Shown piece by piece: positions 43,836 to 55,267 of a DNA stretch of 64,000 bases; the stretch's first letter is position 1, and each line of letters opens with the position of its first letter. The DNA is from Armillaria gallica (taxonomy: Eukaryota > Basidiomycota > Agaricomycetes > Agaricales > Physalacriaceae). Under the pieces are notes generated by a model that worked only from the letters and a program-made list of their open reading frames with translations, had not been told where the DNA came from and did not search any database. Position numbers and translations under genes: made by a program. The stretch lies in NCBI GenBank assembly GCA_037576215.1, contig JBANDB010000014.1:434001-498000 (forward strand), written 5' to 3'.

Positions 43836-46800
43836 ATGCTCTGCTCGACACCCTCGACGGCGAACTGGCACTTTGTGCGCTGCTGTCTCTCCAGACAGCT
43901 TAGGCAGGTTAACGGTGCGTGCCACGGCGCAGAGTGTTGCTCGCCTCTGATGGTCTTGATAATCACGGTTCTCGACAGATATCCGCCATTTTCACTCGTC
44001 GCTCACCCACTCATCGCCGTCGACGCCGTATGGATCCCTCTCCGTCGGCGTCCCACGTGAGATTTATCCCGGCGAACGACGAGTCGCTCTGACGCCACAG
44101 AATGCTGCTCTACTCAAGAAGAAAGGATTTGCAAATGTATTAGTGGAGCGAAATGCAGGAGCAGAAGCCCAGTTCCTCGATGAGCAATACTCTTCTGCTG
44201 GGGCCACCCTGGTTTCACGGGAGGAATTGTTTAAGGCTTCGGACATAATGCTCAAAGTTAGGCCACCCTTGCTGGATCAAGAGGCACATCTTCTCAAGGA
44301 AGGAAGCTCGGTCATTTCGTTCTTGTATCCAACGCAAAATAAAAACATCGTGGATTCACTTGCTTCTCGGAAAGTGAATGCTTTCGCTGTGAGTCACCCC
44401 ATTTCAGTGTTGTCTTATTATTCATACGCGGCGTAGATGGACATGGTACCCCGTATTTCTCGTGCTCAAGTTTTCGACGCTTTGAGGTATGCCCTTGTTT
44501 TACTCCGTTCTTTCATATCCAACTGTTGCGATCCAGTTCTATGGCAAACATCGCTGGTTATAAGGCTGTTTTAGAGGCTTCCAATCATTTTGGTAGATTT
44601 TTGACAGGGCAAGTCACTGCTGCTGGGTAAGAAACACGTTACTCTATATGTCGCCTTTCACTCACGCACTAACAGGAAGGTAAATCGACCCTGGATTCAA
44701 TTACACGTTGACATAATTCATAGAGCCATAGATACCCCCAGGAAAGGTTCTCGTAATTGGTGCCGGAGTTGCAGGATTAAGTGCGATCGCAACTGTACGT
44801 TGTAAGTTCATTGACACGGTATGCAGATGGTCTAACATGTTTTCTGCCGACGATAAAAGGCTAGGCGTTTGGGTGCCATTGTTAGAGGGTTTGACACGCG
44901 TTCTGCAGCAAGAGAACAAGTTCAGTCACTCGGTGCGGAGTTTATTGAAGTATCGGTGAAGGAAGAGGGTGGTGGCGGTGGAGGCTACGCGAAAGTCATG
45001 TCGAAGGAATTCATCGAGGCGGAAATGGCTCTTTTCATGGAACAATGTAAAGATGTCGACATCGTAATCACGACGGTAGGACGACATTCCCAACGCATCC
45101 ATATTTATACTGAGTTACGACAACTCTCTTCTAGGCCTTAATTCCTGGAAAGCCTGCGCCCAAGCTGATAACCCATCAGATGATTGCTGCCATGAAACAG
45201 GGTTCAGTCGTCGTTGACCTAGCAGCGGAAGCCGGAGGAAACTGCGAGGCGACGAAGCCCGGTGAACTGGTTGTTCAAAATGGTGTCAAAATTATCGGTG
45301 AGTTTGCTTGTATCATAAATTTTCATCTCTTCATTCTTAGCATTCCGTTAGGCTACACGGATTTTCCATCCAGGTTACCGACACAATCTTCAACCCTGTA
45401 CTCAAATAACATCACTAAATTCCTGCTTTCTCTGGGACCTGGCGATGGGAAGTTTGCCATTGACCTCGAAGACGAAGTTGTTCGTGGGTCTATCATAGTG
45501 CACGGTGGAAATATCCTGCCTCCGGTTCCTCGGACTCTTCCTCCTCCTGTTGCCCCTCCAACAAACGAACAAGCTGAAGAAATTGCAGCTACCAAAGCTA
45601 TCACCCCGTTCCAGAAAGCAGCTCGTGAAGTGACGACGGTAACTGCTGGAATGGGAGGCGTTGTCGCACTCGGCAAGGCCACAGGTGTTTCGTTCATGGA
45701 CAACTTCTTCACATTCGGACTCGCTGGATTGGTTGGATACAGGTTTGCAAACATCTTTGATGCCCTGTCGCCAAACTGAATGATTATCTCAGAACTGTTT
45801 GGAACGTTGCACCCGCATTACACTCTCCATTGATGTCCGTGACTAATGCTATATCTGGAATGGTCGGCATTGGTGGACTGTTTGTGATGGGTGGCGGTTA
45901 TTTCCCTGGCACTATTCCTCAAGCACTTGGCGCCCTATCCGTACTTTTGGCTAGTGTCAACGTTGCAGGTGGCTTTATCATAACAAAGCGCATGCTGGAT
46001 ATGTTCAAGCGTAAGTCGGAAGTGCGCTATCCAAGCAAGACGCTAATATTTCACTGTTCTTTAGGCCCCACTGACCCACCGGAATACTCTTGGCTCTACG
46101 GTGTTCCTGCCGTCGTGTTTACAGGGGGTTTTTTGACTGCTGCAAGCACCGGAATGGGTGGTCTTGTTCAAGCTGGGTATCTGGCTAGCAGTGTTTTATG
46201 CATAGGCATCGTGTTTTTCTTTCAAATGTACGAGTACCTTGGTTGACGAATTTTCTAGGTTCTCTTTCTGGTCTTGGCTCCCAAGCCACAGCTCGCCAGG
46301 GCAATGCTCTTGGAATGTTGGGTGTTGGTTCTGGAATTCTCGCGTCGTTGGCTGCAGTTGGCTTCCCTGTTGAAGTGTTGACACAATTTGCTGCCGTGGC
46401 TGCGATTGGTGGAACCGCTGGAACACTCATTGGCAAGAGAATCACTGCTACTGAGCTACCGCAGATGGTATAGTATTTCTTCCTTGTCGGTATCTTGTGC
46501 TTATAAATCGGTGCAGGTTGCTATGCTTCATAGTGTAGTTGGTCTCGCGGCAGTCATGACGAGTATTGCCAGTGTTATGGCCGACCTGACCGATGTATCG
46601 ACCCTCCATCTTGTGACGGCTTATTTGGGTGTCGTTATTGGTAGGACAGGTCTCTGTGCGACGTGCCTAACTTGACCAATCTCATCAGGTGGAATAACGT
46701 TCACCGGATCTATTGTTGCCTTCATGAAGCTGGCTGGCCGGATGAGTTCGAAGCCGTTCGCCCTGCCTAAAAAGCACCTGGTTAATAGTGGCATTCTTGG

Positions 46801-48265
46801 TGCTAATGCCTTGACTATGGTAGGACTTCTGATAACCCAACATGACCCAATGAGACTAATGGTGTTTCTAGGCAGGTTTTGTTACCATGGCTCCTGCTGC
46901 GCCTGTCGTAGCCGCCTCATATCTTGGACTGAGTACACTCTTGAGTTTCGTCCAAGGTTTTACGACCACTGCCGCCATTGGTGGTGCCGATATGCGTACG
47001 TCTTTGTCCATGAACGGAACACAGACTGGTCGTGCTGATGCTGGGCACTCTAGCCGTCGTCATTTGTGTACTCAATTCATATTCTGGATTCGCGCTTGTT
47101 GCAGAAGGTCAACTCCATTTATATCTCTGTCCCGACTTCCTTTTCTGAGCAACAGCATAGGTTTCATGCTGGATAATTCACTCCTAACGACGGTAGGATC
47201 GCTTATTGGTGTGAGCGGTTCTATTCTCTCATACATCATGGTACGGACCGCGCTTCTATCTGTTGACAAAGTGCTGAACTTCTGGCAGTGCGTCGCGATG
47301 AATCGTTCGCTAACGAATGTTCTGTTCGGTGGTATTGGTTCCACCGCGGTATCGCATGATGCTCAAAAAATTGAAGGTGTGATAACTAAAACTAACATCG
47401 ATGATACGGTGGAGGCTTTGAACAATGCCGACAACGTGATATTGGTAACTCGCCCCGTATAATCGGTTGACTTCAAAGCTCATGGTTGCAGGTGGTCGGC
47501 TATGGAATGGCTGTAGCCAAAGCGCAATATGCCATCTCCGAGATATGTTCGTTGCTTCGGGCGAAAGGAATTAACGTCCGAGTGAGTCCGCTTTATAACG
47601 TGTCCCATCCTGTATCTGACGGCCTTTTGAGTTTGCAATCCATCCCGTGGCTGGTAAGTGTAACTTCTTGAAACTGTATGTTTTCACTGAGGCTTATTGT
47701 CATAAGGACGAATGCCTGGGCAATGCAACGTCCTCCTAGCAGAGGCGGCTGTTCCGTACGACAGTAAGTCAATTGCAACGCTTTGATCTGAGTCTGGTCT
47801 CTGATTCACAGGATAGTCGTCTTGGAAATGGACGAGATTAACGACGACTTCAAAGATACCGATGTTACTTTGGTGATAGGTGCCAATGACACCGTGAATC
47901 CGATCGCACTTGAGCCTGGTTCAGCTATTGCGGTAAGCGAAGTAGCTGTTGCGATAGACCGATGAATGACGCTTGATAGGGTATGCCGGTCTTGCATGCT
48001 TGGAAGAGTAAGCAGGTTATTGTCATGAAGAGGGGAATGTCCAGCGGTTACGGTGAGATATTACTATATCTGTGTCATGAATCTGATCGCTGAGATGACT
48101 TTTAGCTGACGTTCCAAACCCGATGTTCTTCATGCCTGGAACAAAGATGCTTTTCGGCGACGCCAAGGACACCTGTGATGGTGAGAATATCCTTATCTGA
48201 CAGGTTAATTCGATATGAACGATTGAATTCCAGCTATAAAACGGGGTCTCGAAACAAGGGGGTGA
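43836..48265 (+). CDS. NNT: Mitochondrial NAD(P) transhydrogenase, fused alpha-beta form
   Basis: More than 20 exons, about 1,060 residues, matching animal-type NNT. It uses the inner-membrane proton gradient to move hydride from NADH to NADP+. The N-terminus [20 protein letters not shown] is a plausible presequence, followed after an intron by [19 protein letters not shown] (domain I), [20 protein letters not shown] and the NAD-binding [18 protein letters not shown]. Domain II membrane segments run from [13 protein letters not shown] through [33 protein letters not shown] and [18 protein letters not shown] to [17 protein letters not shown]. Domain III binds NADP(H) ([56 protein letters not shown]). 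Two splicing oddities: a four-base exon GAAG at 44676-44679, needed to read TAAGKIPPGK, and a GC donor for the intron at 46206-46258. No frame breaks were found. Confidence 0.96.
44676..44679 (+). other. Four-base microexon in the transhydrogenase gene
   Basis: The upstream exon ends GCT GCT GG at 44626 and the downstream exon starts ATA CCC CCA at 44732. The conserved TAAGKxPP motif needs GGG AAG at the join. Only GAAG at 44676-44679 supplies it, flanked by an acceptor (AACAG) and a donor (GTAAAT). The resulting introns are 49 and 52 bases, normal for this window. Confidence 0.7.
46206..46258 (+). other. GC-AG intron in the transhydrogenase gene
   Basis: 53 bases, donor ATAG/GCATCG, acceptor TTTTCTAG. 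It joins SSVLCIG to [15 protein letters not shown] in the correct phase; the nearby GTGTTT donor would be out of phase. Confidence 0.65.
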
Positions 48266-48634
48266 TTATGAGTGATTATGCAGCAAAGATATAGCTGGGA
48301 AGTAGAATCTAGGCTATAACAACTTGAATAGCATGTGCCACTTTGGACATTGATCTGACATCTACAATTTTACTGATAGTTATTTCGATTTCGTGGGTGG
48401 ACGCTTTCTCAATTTGAAGCTTCGAGCGGGCTTTAGGCGTTTGTGCCTTGGTGTTCGGCCCAAACTTCCGAGTTACGTAAACGACGCGTATCGGGCCATG
48501 TGAGCATTGAGCCGAGATTCCAACTTCAACCAACTCATGTCATCCACGTTCCTTCATGAGCTTGTAACGAGTCGGTATGCTTTTCTCCTTCAATCTGTCA
48601 ATAGATGTATTTTTTCTAACCCAATTCCAAGATT
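48266..48634. other. Intergenic, promoter of the next gene
   Basis: About 370 bases; no gene or repeat seen. Confidence 0.6.
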
Positions 48635-50750
48635 ATGTCCTCCTCTCGGTCTAGCAAAGATAGCAGTCGCACAGCATCCCCCGTTCCTATACCACAGCCA
48701 AGGAACCAGTCTCTCCCGGTCCCAGAAGACTACTCTGTGAATTATACGCGTCGGAACTCTAGACGATCAGCCGATAATCGCCGGGAACGTGCAGAACGTG
48801 CAGCTCGTGTGTCTTGCGACGTCTTGGAGCTTTACAATACTCAAAAACTTGAGATTCAGACGTTGCGGAATGAACTGCACGCGGAGCGTACACGCGCCGA
48901 TGATGCCGACCGGGACTTGAAGGAGGTTGTCATTCGATTCAAGGCTTTATACCAGGAAAAGGTGGCTGCGATTCAAGAAGCTGCTAAGGCCAAGCAGGAG
49001 TTACAGTATGTCGAGTGTAGCTCATTATAGAAAAGTGTCCACTGATCACGGTTCAGACTGCACAAGAATGCCCTGGAAATGGCTCATATTGAGATATCAA
49101 ATGCTCAAGAATTACTAAGGGCCGTTGAAAGACAGCGTAATCAGGCCGAAGAGGAAGCTCAAGAAGTCAGAGCAATAGCCCATAAGCTACATTTGGAGAG
49201 AGAAATATTGAAGGCCACCGAAGAGGGTCGTCAAAGAGGTTTCGTCGAAGGAGTACAGAGAGCTCGCGTGTTTGCTCAGGAGCAGGCTACTCGTACTAGT
49301 GAAGACGATTCTACCGAATCTGAGTCTTCTTCAAGCGGGGCATCGACCTATCATGGCCCCTTGTATCAGGCCCCTAGGCGACAACCTAGCTTAGATTTCC
49401 CAGAACCTTCTACAAAACCTCCCTCGCCGCCTATTCCTTTCCCTGTCCCCGGGACCGTCCAGTCTGAAATGGTCAACCCGACTATGGCCATGCCCTCGCC
49501 TCGACTCCCACATACCGACGTCCCACCTGAAGGATTTATTCCAGAAACAGGTCAGGACTCCATCATTAGACTTCCTCCTCCTCATGAGCTTTCACCTCGA
49601 CCTCCTACTCCAGTGGCTGCATTTGTGCCGCCACTTCCGGTCATTCCAGAAGATGGTGAAGAGCCAGTTCTTGTTCCTCCGCCTGGCTTTGCCACTGGAT
49701 CGGCCCCAACCCCGTTCCCTGAGCCAATGTTACGCCGGCATCGGTCCCAGGAGTCTATGTCGACCTCTATATCCAAATTAGACATCCTAAACAGTAGGAA
49801 TCACGGTCCAGAAGAACCAATACATCATGTACCACCCCCTCGTTCGACACAGAATATCTACCTACAAGAATCACGTACGCCTTTGAACATACCGGTGTCT
49901 TCACGAGCGGCGGGATTCGACCCCGATTCGCCTACACGGAAAACCCTTTCATTGGAAGATGATGACAATGACGACGAAGACACCGACAACCAGAGCGGAA
50001 GTAGTAACGGAGCTTTTACTTTTGATTTTCGAAGCCCGGTGCGTTTTGAAATCTGTACCTACTCCTTTTCAACTATTCTCACCTATAAACCAGTCACGGT
50101 CGCCCTCTGGAAGTCCCCCGGATGCCCAGTCAGATGCCCAGTCAGAGGGAAATTTCCTCAGTGCTGACGATGCGCTCAGGCCTAGCTCTTTTCCACCGCC
50201 TCCACAGGTATTCCCTCCTGGTTTCATTCCTCAGGGTACCACGCCCTCACGTTCTTCTACCCCGCAACCACTTCCACCACAATCCGTCTCTCGGAGTGCT
50301 ACCCCTGTAATTGAGTTACCAGGCCCGGGTCTTCCACCGGGTTTCATCCCTCAAAGCACAACTCCCGTTCCTACCGAGCCGCAGCCTGTGTCGGATCTTC
50401 CACCAGGTTTTGTCGTTCAGGCTTTCACGCCCCTAGCCTCTGGCTCTACACCTTTACCTTCTGGCTCGACGCAAACCTATCGCAACATCCCAGGAAACTA
50501 TGGTGATCGCAGTACCACTGCGAGGCCTGATTCTGGACCAGTGATTCCCTCCCCTGACTTGAGGAGGAGAGCTGAAGAGGACGATTCATCATCGAGTATG
50601 TCTGGAGAAACACTGACCACTCCTCGGCCGAAAATATACAAATCGCAAAGTGAATTGAGCTCCACTTTTTCGTCGTATGGTGCTCCAATTCGACCACCCT
50701 CATCATCAGGTAGGAGCAGTAGGAATAGTCGGAAGGGTAGACGAGGATAA
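48635..50750 (+). CDS. Coiled-coil and proline-rich protein of unknown function
   Basis: Three exons (48635-49005, 49057-50038, 50094-50750) give about 669 residues. The N-terminal 50 residues are Ser/Pro/Arg-rich and followed by RRSADNRRERAERAARVSCD. A coiled coil of about 150 residues comes next (LEIQTLRNELHAERTRADDA, KEVVIRFKALYQEKVAAIQE, LRAVERQRNQAEEEAQEV). The rest is low-complexity Pro/Ser/Thr with imperfect repeats of PPGF (PPEGFIPE, PPGFATG, PPGFIPQGTTP, PPGFIPQSTTP, PPGFVVQAFTP), a DDDNDDEDTDNQSGSS acidic patch, and a basic end GRSSRNSRKGRRG. No enzyme or membrane feature is present. Such proteins are common in Agaricomycetes and may be scaffold or cytoskeletal adaptors; that is a guess. 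Confidence 0.8.
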
Positions 50751-51029
50751 ACGTGATCCCATGTTTTGAATCAGATTTATTTTTGCCCGATCTTGAGAAA
50801 TGAGGGAATTTTAAGCTTTCTGGAATTTTTAGCCGTGAAGTTAGTATCGTTTCGTTTAATATCTTGTCCATCATTACAAATAAAAAGTAGGGTATACTAG
50901 TCGTCATAGATAAAGGTAAAGTCCGGGGTATAGGATCATAAACACACCAGAGCTGACAAGATCGAAGTATCCCGGGTGTATGTGTAAATGTATTGTATGT
51001 AAATGCGAAGTATGTACTGCGGAATGTCA

Positions 51030-52514
51030 TCACTGTTTTCCCTTTCCATAGAGGTCCGATTCCACCGACGGAACACTATTGACTGATAATGACGAGAGTG
51101 ATGCAACTGAAGAAGACCGCGACGTTGTCGAAGACGACATCCCAGACCCGAGGACCGGAACTGCGGAAGGCGAGCGATAGACACTCGGCCGTTTTTCATT
51201 CCAGCCCAACGCCGCCCATGTCTTAGTATCTCTAGACCCACCCAACCCGACTCTACGCGGCTGTTGGTTGTATAACCATGTCGCGTTGAGGACAATAGCT
51301 GAACCCAACACGAAGGTAAATGTAATGTGGAAATCGAACAAAGCCACCGACGCGAGGAAAGAGAGGACGATGCTGAGGCTGGTCGCAAATCCTTTTAGAA
51401 TGTTGTCTGAGTATTTGATGACCATGGCAGTGACCAGGCCACCAAGCACCTGGACGGCTACAGTGGCCCACGCCCACGGACCAAAATTGTGGAAAAGCGC
51501 GGACACAGAACCAAAGTTCGAGCCGGAGCTCGAAGCCATGATGGGTGCGATGCAGGGAAGCAGGGAGAATAATGATAATTGGACGTTCCTGACCCAGAGG
51601 TCACCCTGAGAGTTTTTGAGAACCATCTCAAAATACACTCCAGCAAGCCCCGACGTGAAACAAGCAGCTACGACTGCTAGGAAGCCTTTGGTAGCATTCA
51701 TGGAGTGTCCGTTGACAGAGGACGCGTCGCTCTTGCCTACACCGGTCTGGATTTGAACGATGCCGACACCAACGGCCAAGAAAAGGAGAGCGATCCACTG
51801 AGTGGAAAGCAGCCTTTTCCGGAGCATCATAACGGAAAATGCAGCGGTCGTAAGGATTTTCATCTGGTAGCTAACCTGAAATGTTGCTGCCTCCAGATTC
51901 GAGGCGGCAACATATTGCAAATTATTTTGTATGACTAGGGGCTCATTCAGAATGAAAGAGACGGTAACGAAAAGTATGGAACGGACCATATAAGATGGCA
52001 GGAATGGAAAGTTTCCAACAATCTGGACTGAACAATTCTGCACAAAGCTTCTTGACACGAACGAGAAGCAAAGAAGGTCTACAAGAACGTAAGAAACCGG
52101 ACTTTGAGGGCTCTGGGCTGATGGATACGGGGATTGAGAGTGGTGGGGAGGCGTCAATGCGCGAAAACGCGAAGACGAGGGAGATGACGCCCTTGAGGAT
52201 TTCGTTCATCAATACTGCGGTCGCGGCTGAATAAGCTTGGGAGGGCGGCGTAGACACTCTAGAGTAGTGCATGATAATCGTTAATGCAGAATTCTGGACG
52301 GCCAGCGTCACAAGGCTGCACGCGACGAGTAACGGTCAGCTTAAGCGACATTAATAGGAGAGAAGTCGTACGAGATGTATTTCAGAGGAACTCCCCACAG
52401 CGAGGGTACAGCCGGCGCTGCGGCATCGCTGCCCACGACCTGGTTCTCTGTATTATGGTCGTACTTGGTATCTGTGTCCATGTTGATTTTGAGGGCATTA
52501 GGGAGCTGGGACAT
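51030..52514 (-). CDS. UDP-galactose / UDP-N-acetylglucosamine transporter (SLC35A family)
   Basis: Multi-pass Golgi nucleotide-sugar transporter of about 440 residues over four exons. After a short tail (MDTDTKYDHNTENQ; an in-frame ATG 33 bases upstream gives MSQLPNALKIN first), membrane segments begin with WGVPLKYISLVTLAVQNSAL and MHYSR. The family signature LYVIQNNLQYVAASNLEAAT, followed by FQVSYQMKILTTAAFSVMML, lies mid-protein. Later come GVYFEMVLKNSQGDLWVRN, MVIKYSDNILKGFATSLSIV and the end of the fold WLYNQQP, matching the UDP-Gal/UDP-GlcNAc/CMP-sialate transporter family. The C-terminal 90 residues are a Ser-rich cytosolic tail. Substrate choice between UDP-Gal and UDP-GlcNAc cannot be read from sequence alone. 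Confidence 0.9.
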
Positions 52515-52853
52515 TATCAAATGGTTGGAAATGGAAGAAACACGCCCAGTGATGGCGACGGCGACGACGAGCAGACGATACCCCAGCAGAGAGAGGCAAG
52601 AAAAGGTGAAGAGAGCACTGCGGCAAAGTCCACTGTGCAGGAGAAGAAGAAGAGGTCGAAACACAATCAGGACAGCCTCTGTCGTATTTGGTTCAAATTT
52701 GGCTGCAGCCTCAAATTTGGCAGGAAGGCCCCTATCAATTTATTCTCATCGCATCTCGCAGCAACATAGCTTCGTTTCCATGCAACTCCGCTGAATTGAA
52801 TTCATTCAAATGGAGATCATCTACCAATCACCCCCTGGAGTTATGTACATTAT

Positions 52854-54958
52854 TTACCGGTAATGATAGCTGCTTTTTCTCTCGTCCTCATACAGCCCGA
52901 AGATACTGTAGGTCGGGCTCCGGTAATTCGCATAGGTCTCCGGATTTGCGTGTTCTAGTCCCATTTGCGTCAGGGAGGGCAGTGGCGGTGGGGATGGCAC
53001 CCGAGGCGGTTTGTCCGATGCTCCTCTAAACTGCGCTCCTGATAGTGTTCCGCTGGAACCCGAAATATCACCATACGACAGGTTTTCCCCAAGTCGTCCC
53101 GCCAGTGTCGCCAGTGATTTGTTTGTCGCTCCAAAGTCCATGTTAAGCATCATAGACCCCAGCGCACTTGTATCCACTTCCCTTGACATCTGAAACCCAC
53201 TGATAGATTGACGCTGGAACTCATCGCCTCCCAACGAATACTTCGCCTTTTTGGGGACTCGTTTGCTGCGCCTTTTCGTATCAACCACGCTGAGTGAATC
53301 ATCTGGGTATATCGTCGGTTGTGGAGATGGAGGCATGCGGTCCACGGATGGTGACGTCAGTCCTATCGCAGACGCTAAGGCTTTCGTATCGCGGTTCCGA
53401 CGAGAATCGGACCTAGAAAGAGGCGGTAGCTTTTGGGATGCAAAAGGGTCCGCGTTTTCTGCGCGAATTTTTGAAGAAGTGGAGGAGGGAATGGTGGAGA
53501 TGCGAGGATAAGAACCTGGCGTGTAATAAGATGATTTGATTCGACTGCGCCCCACAGCGACCGGCGCCGATGGAGCCTCTAAGAAATGCGGGGTGAACTT
53601 GGGCGAGGTCACATCAGCTCCATCATATGCTCCGAGCTCCATCTTGTCTAGTACATCACTCTTACTCCTTCGTAGCGCTGCTTTCGGGGTGCGTTTCATG
53701 ATGGGGTGGCCATCCGCAGTAAACGCTTTGCTGCTGCCAATTGCTATGCCGATATCCTGGGCATTGATAGGCGATTGAGGGTACAGTGATAATGAAGCTG
53801 TAGAAAATCTGCTGACTGCTCGCACCAATGATTTCTGATAAGGCGTTGTTGCCTTGGAAACGACTAGGGACGGCACACTCTGAGAATGCATAGGGTGAGA
53901 CGGTAGCTGGGAACGGGGAATATCATTAGAAGGTTGGAGCCAGTGCGAACGAGAGACGGGCGCATTAAAATCATATGGAGGCTCGTTATCGCCTAGGTTT
54001 CTAGTCATGCCCGCTGCTTGAGACGGTGCAGGTAGTACAGCAGCCGGAGGATAGTTTGCTAGCGTCCAGAGACCATTCTGCGATGAGAATCTCTCTTTGC
54101 CACCGAAGACGGGAGAATCCTTCTCTTTGATATGAAAAGGTTGATCATCTGCGTACGGATCAGCCAGGATAGGGAGGGAAGGTTTCGGTCTTGTTCGTTG
54201 CCTAGGGCGTGAACAAGCTTTGATGATGATGAAGATACCAACAAGCAAGAGTGCAGATCCGACGGCGAGAGTGGCGATGGCGGCAACAGGGATGCCTTTG
54301 TGTGACTGTGCTGCAGGATGCGATTGAGTAGGAGACGCCTCTGCACTAGCAGCTGGGGACGCCGGAAAGGTAGCGCGAGATCCAGAGGTATTCTCAGGCG
54401 AGGCACTCGGAAGCGGTGGTAGAGGAACGAATGTGTGAGGCTGAGTTGCTGTAGGACTGGCAGTCGGTAGACTAGGACGAGGCTGAGGGGGAGAAGTGAA
54501 CGTATAGTCAGGGTTGTATCCAATAGAATAGACAGTAGCATGAGTTCCTGTGATAGTGACTTCTTCTGCGAGAACTTTGGCTGTTTCGTGTTCAGCCTTT
54601 TCCGCACTTTTTGTTGATTTTCCGGATGTTTTCTTCTCATCTTTATCGTGATCCTTCTCGTTATTGTCGTGGTTCTTTTTCGTAGAAGTAGAATCTTCGG
54701 GTTCGTTTATTTCGCGTATTTTGATTAGGCGATTGGCATTGGAGAAGGACGAAAGAAGGGTAGTGACCGGCGGGTTGCGAGAAAAACGAAGTCGCCGCTC
54801 GGGCGACCTTCCAAGAGGTTCCATTGAGGAATCAACAATGGCGTGCACGACGACCAGCGCGGCGAAAAGAGTGACTCTAAGGAAGGAAGGATGTTGAACT
54901 GACTGGAGTTAGACAACGAGTGATGGCGTTGTGGCTGTGTTACCGACGCGTCTGTCAT
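52854..54958 (-). CDS. Single-pass membrane protein with Ser/Thr/Pro-rich ectodomain
   Basis: Two exons, about 687 residues. A five-residue first exon (MTDAS, 54944-54958) is followed by a 41-base intron (branch TCTAAC) and then SVQHPSFLRVTLFAALVVVH, a signal-anchor or signal peptide. The ectodomain includes a charged Lys/Asp/His stretch (STKKNHDNNEKDHDKDEKK) and a Pro/Ser/Thr-rich region likely to be O-mannosylated. The membrane helix is GIPVAAIATLAVGSALLLVG followed by IFIIIKACSR. The long cytosolic part is disordered and rich in Ser/Arg sites (KRTPKAALRRSKSD, DTKRRSKRVPKKAKYSLGG), ending ...ANYRSPTYSIFGLYED. The layout resembles fungal cell-wall sensors or polarity proteins of the Axl2/Mid2 style, but no named domain is visible. 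Function unassigned. Confidence 0.8.
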
Positions 54959-55267
54959 GTGAGCAAATAGATGCAAAGTCAATATTCGATTTCGAAATCG
55001 CTCCTAAATTGTTCAGACATCTTGCTCTTGCACCATCTACACATACTCTACTTTACTTTATCCATTCACTGCTATCTTTTATCTGTATCTCGTCGATCTG
55101 TAACTAGGAGCTGTCACTCTGTTGCCTTCAGACCGGGCCGCCACACGAATTACGGCATCCAGGACTGGCCAGTTCTTTTTCGTCTAGACTGCGTCGTTCT
55201 GTTCGTTTTCACCGCTGTTCGTGGAAAGATTGTTGGATTTTACGCGTAACTGGACCTCGCCTGCAGC
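54959..55267. other. Divergent promoter region
   Basis: About 310 bases between the ATGs of the membrane protein gene (minus) and the Tudor-BRCT gene (plus). It is pyrimidine-rich on the plus strand; no gene seen. Confidence 0.6.
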
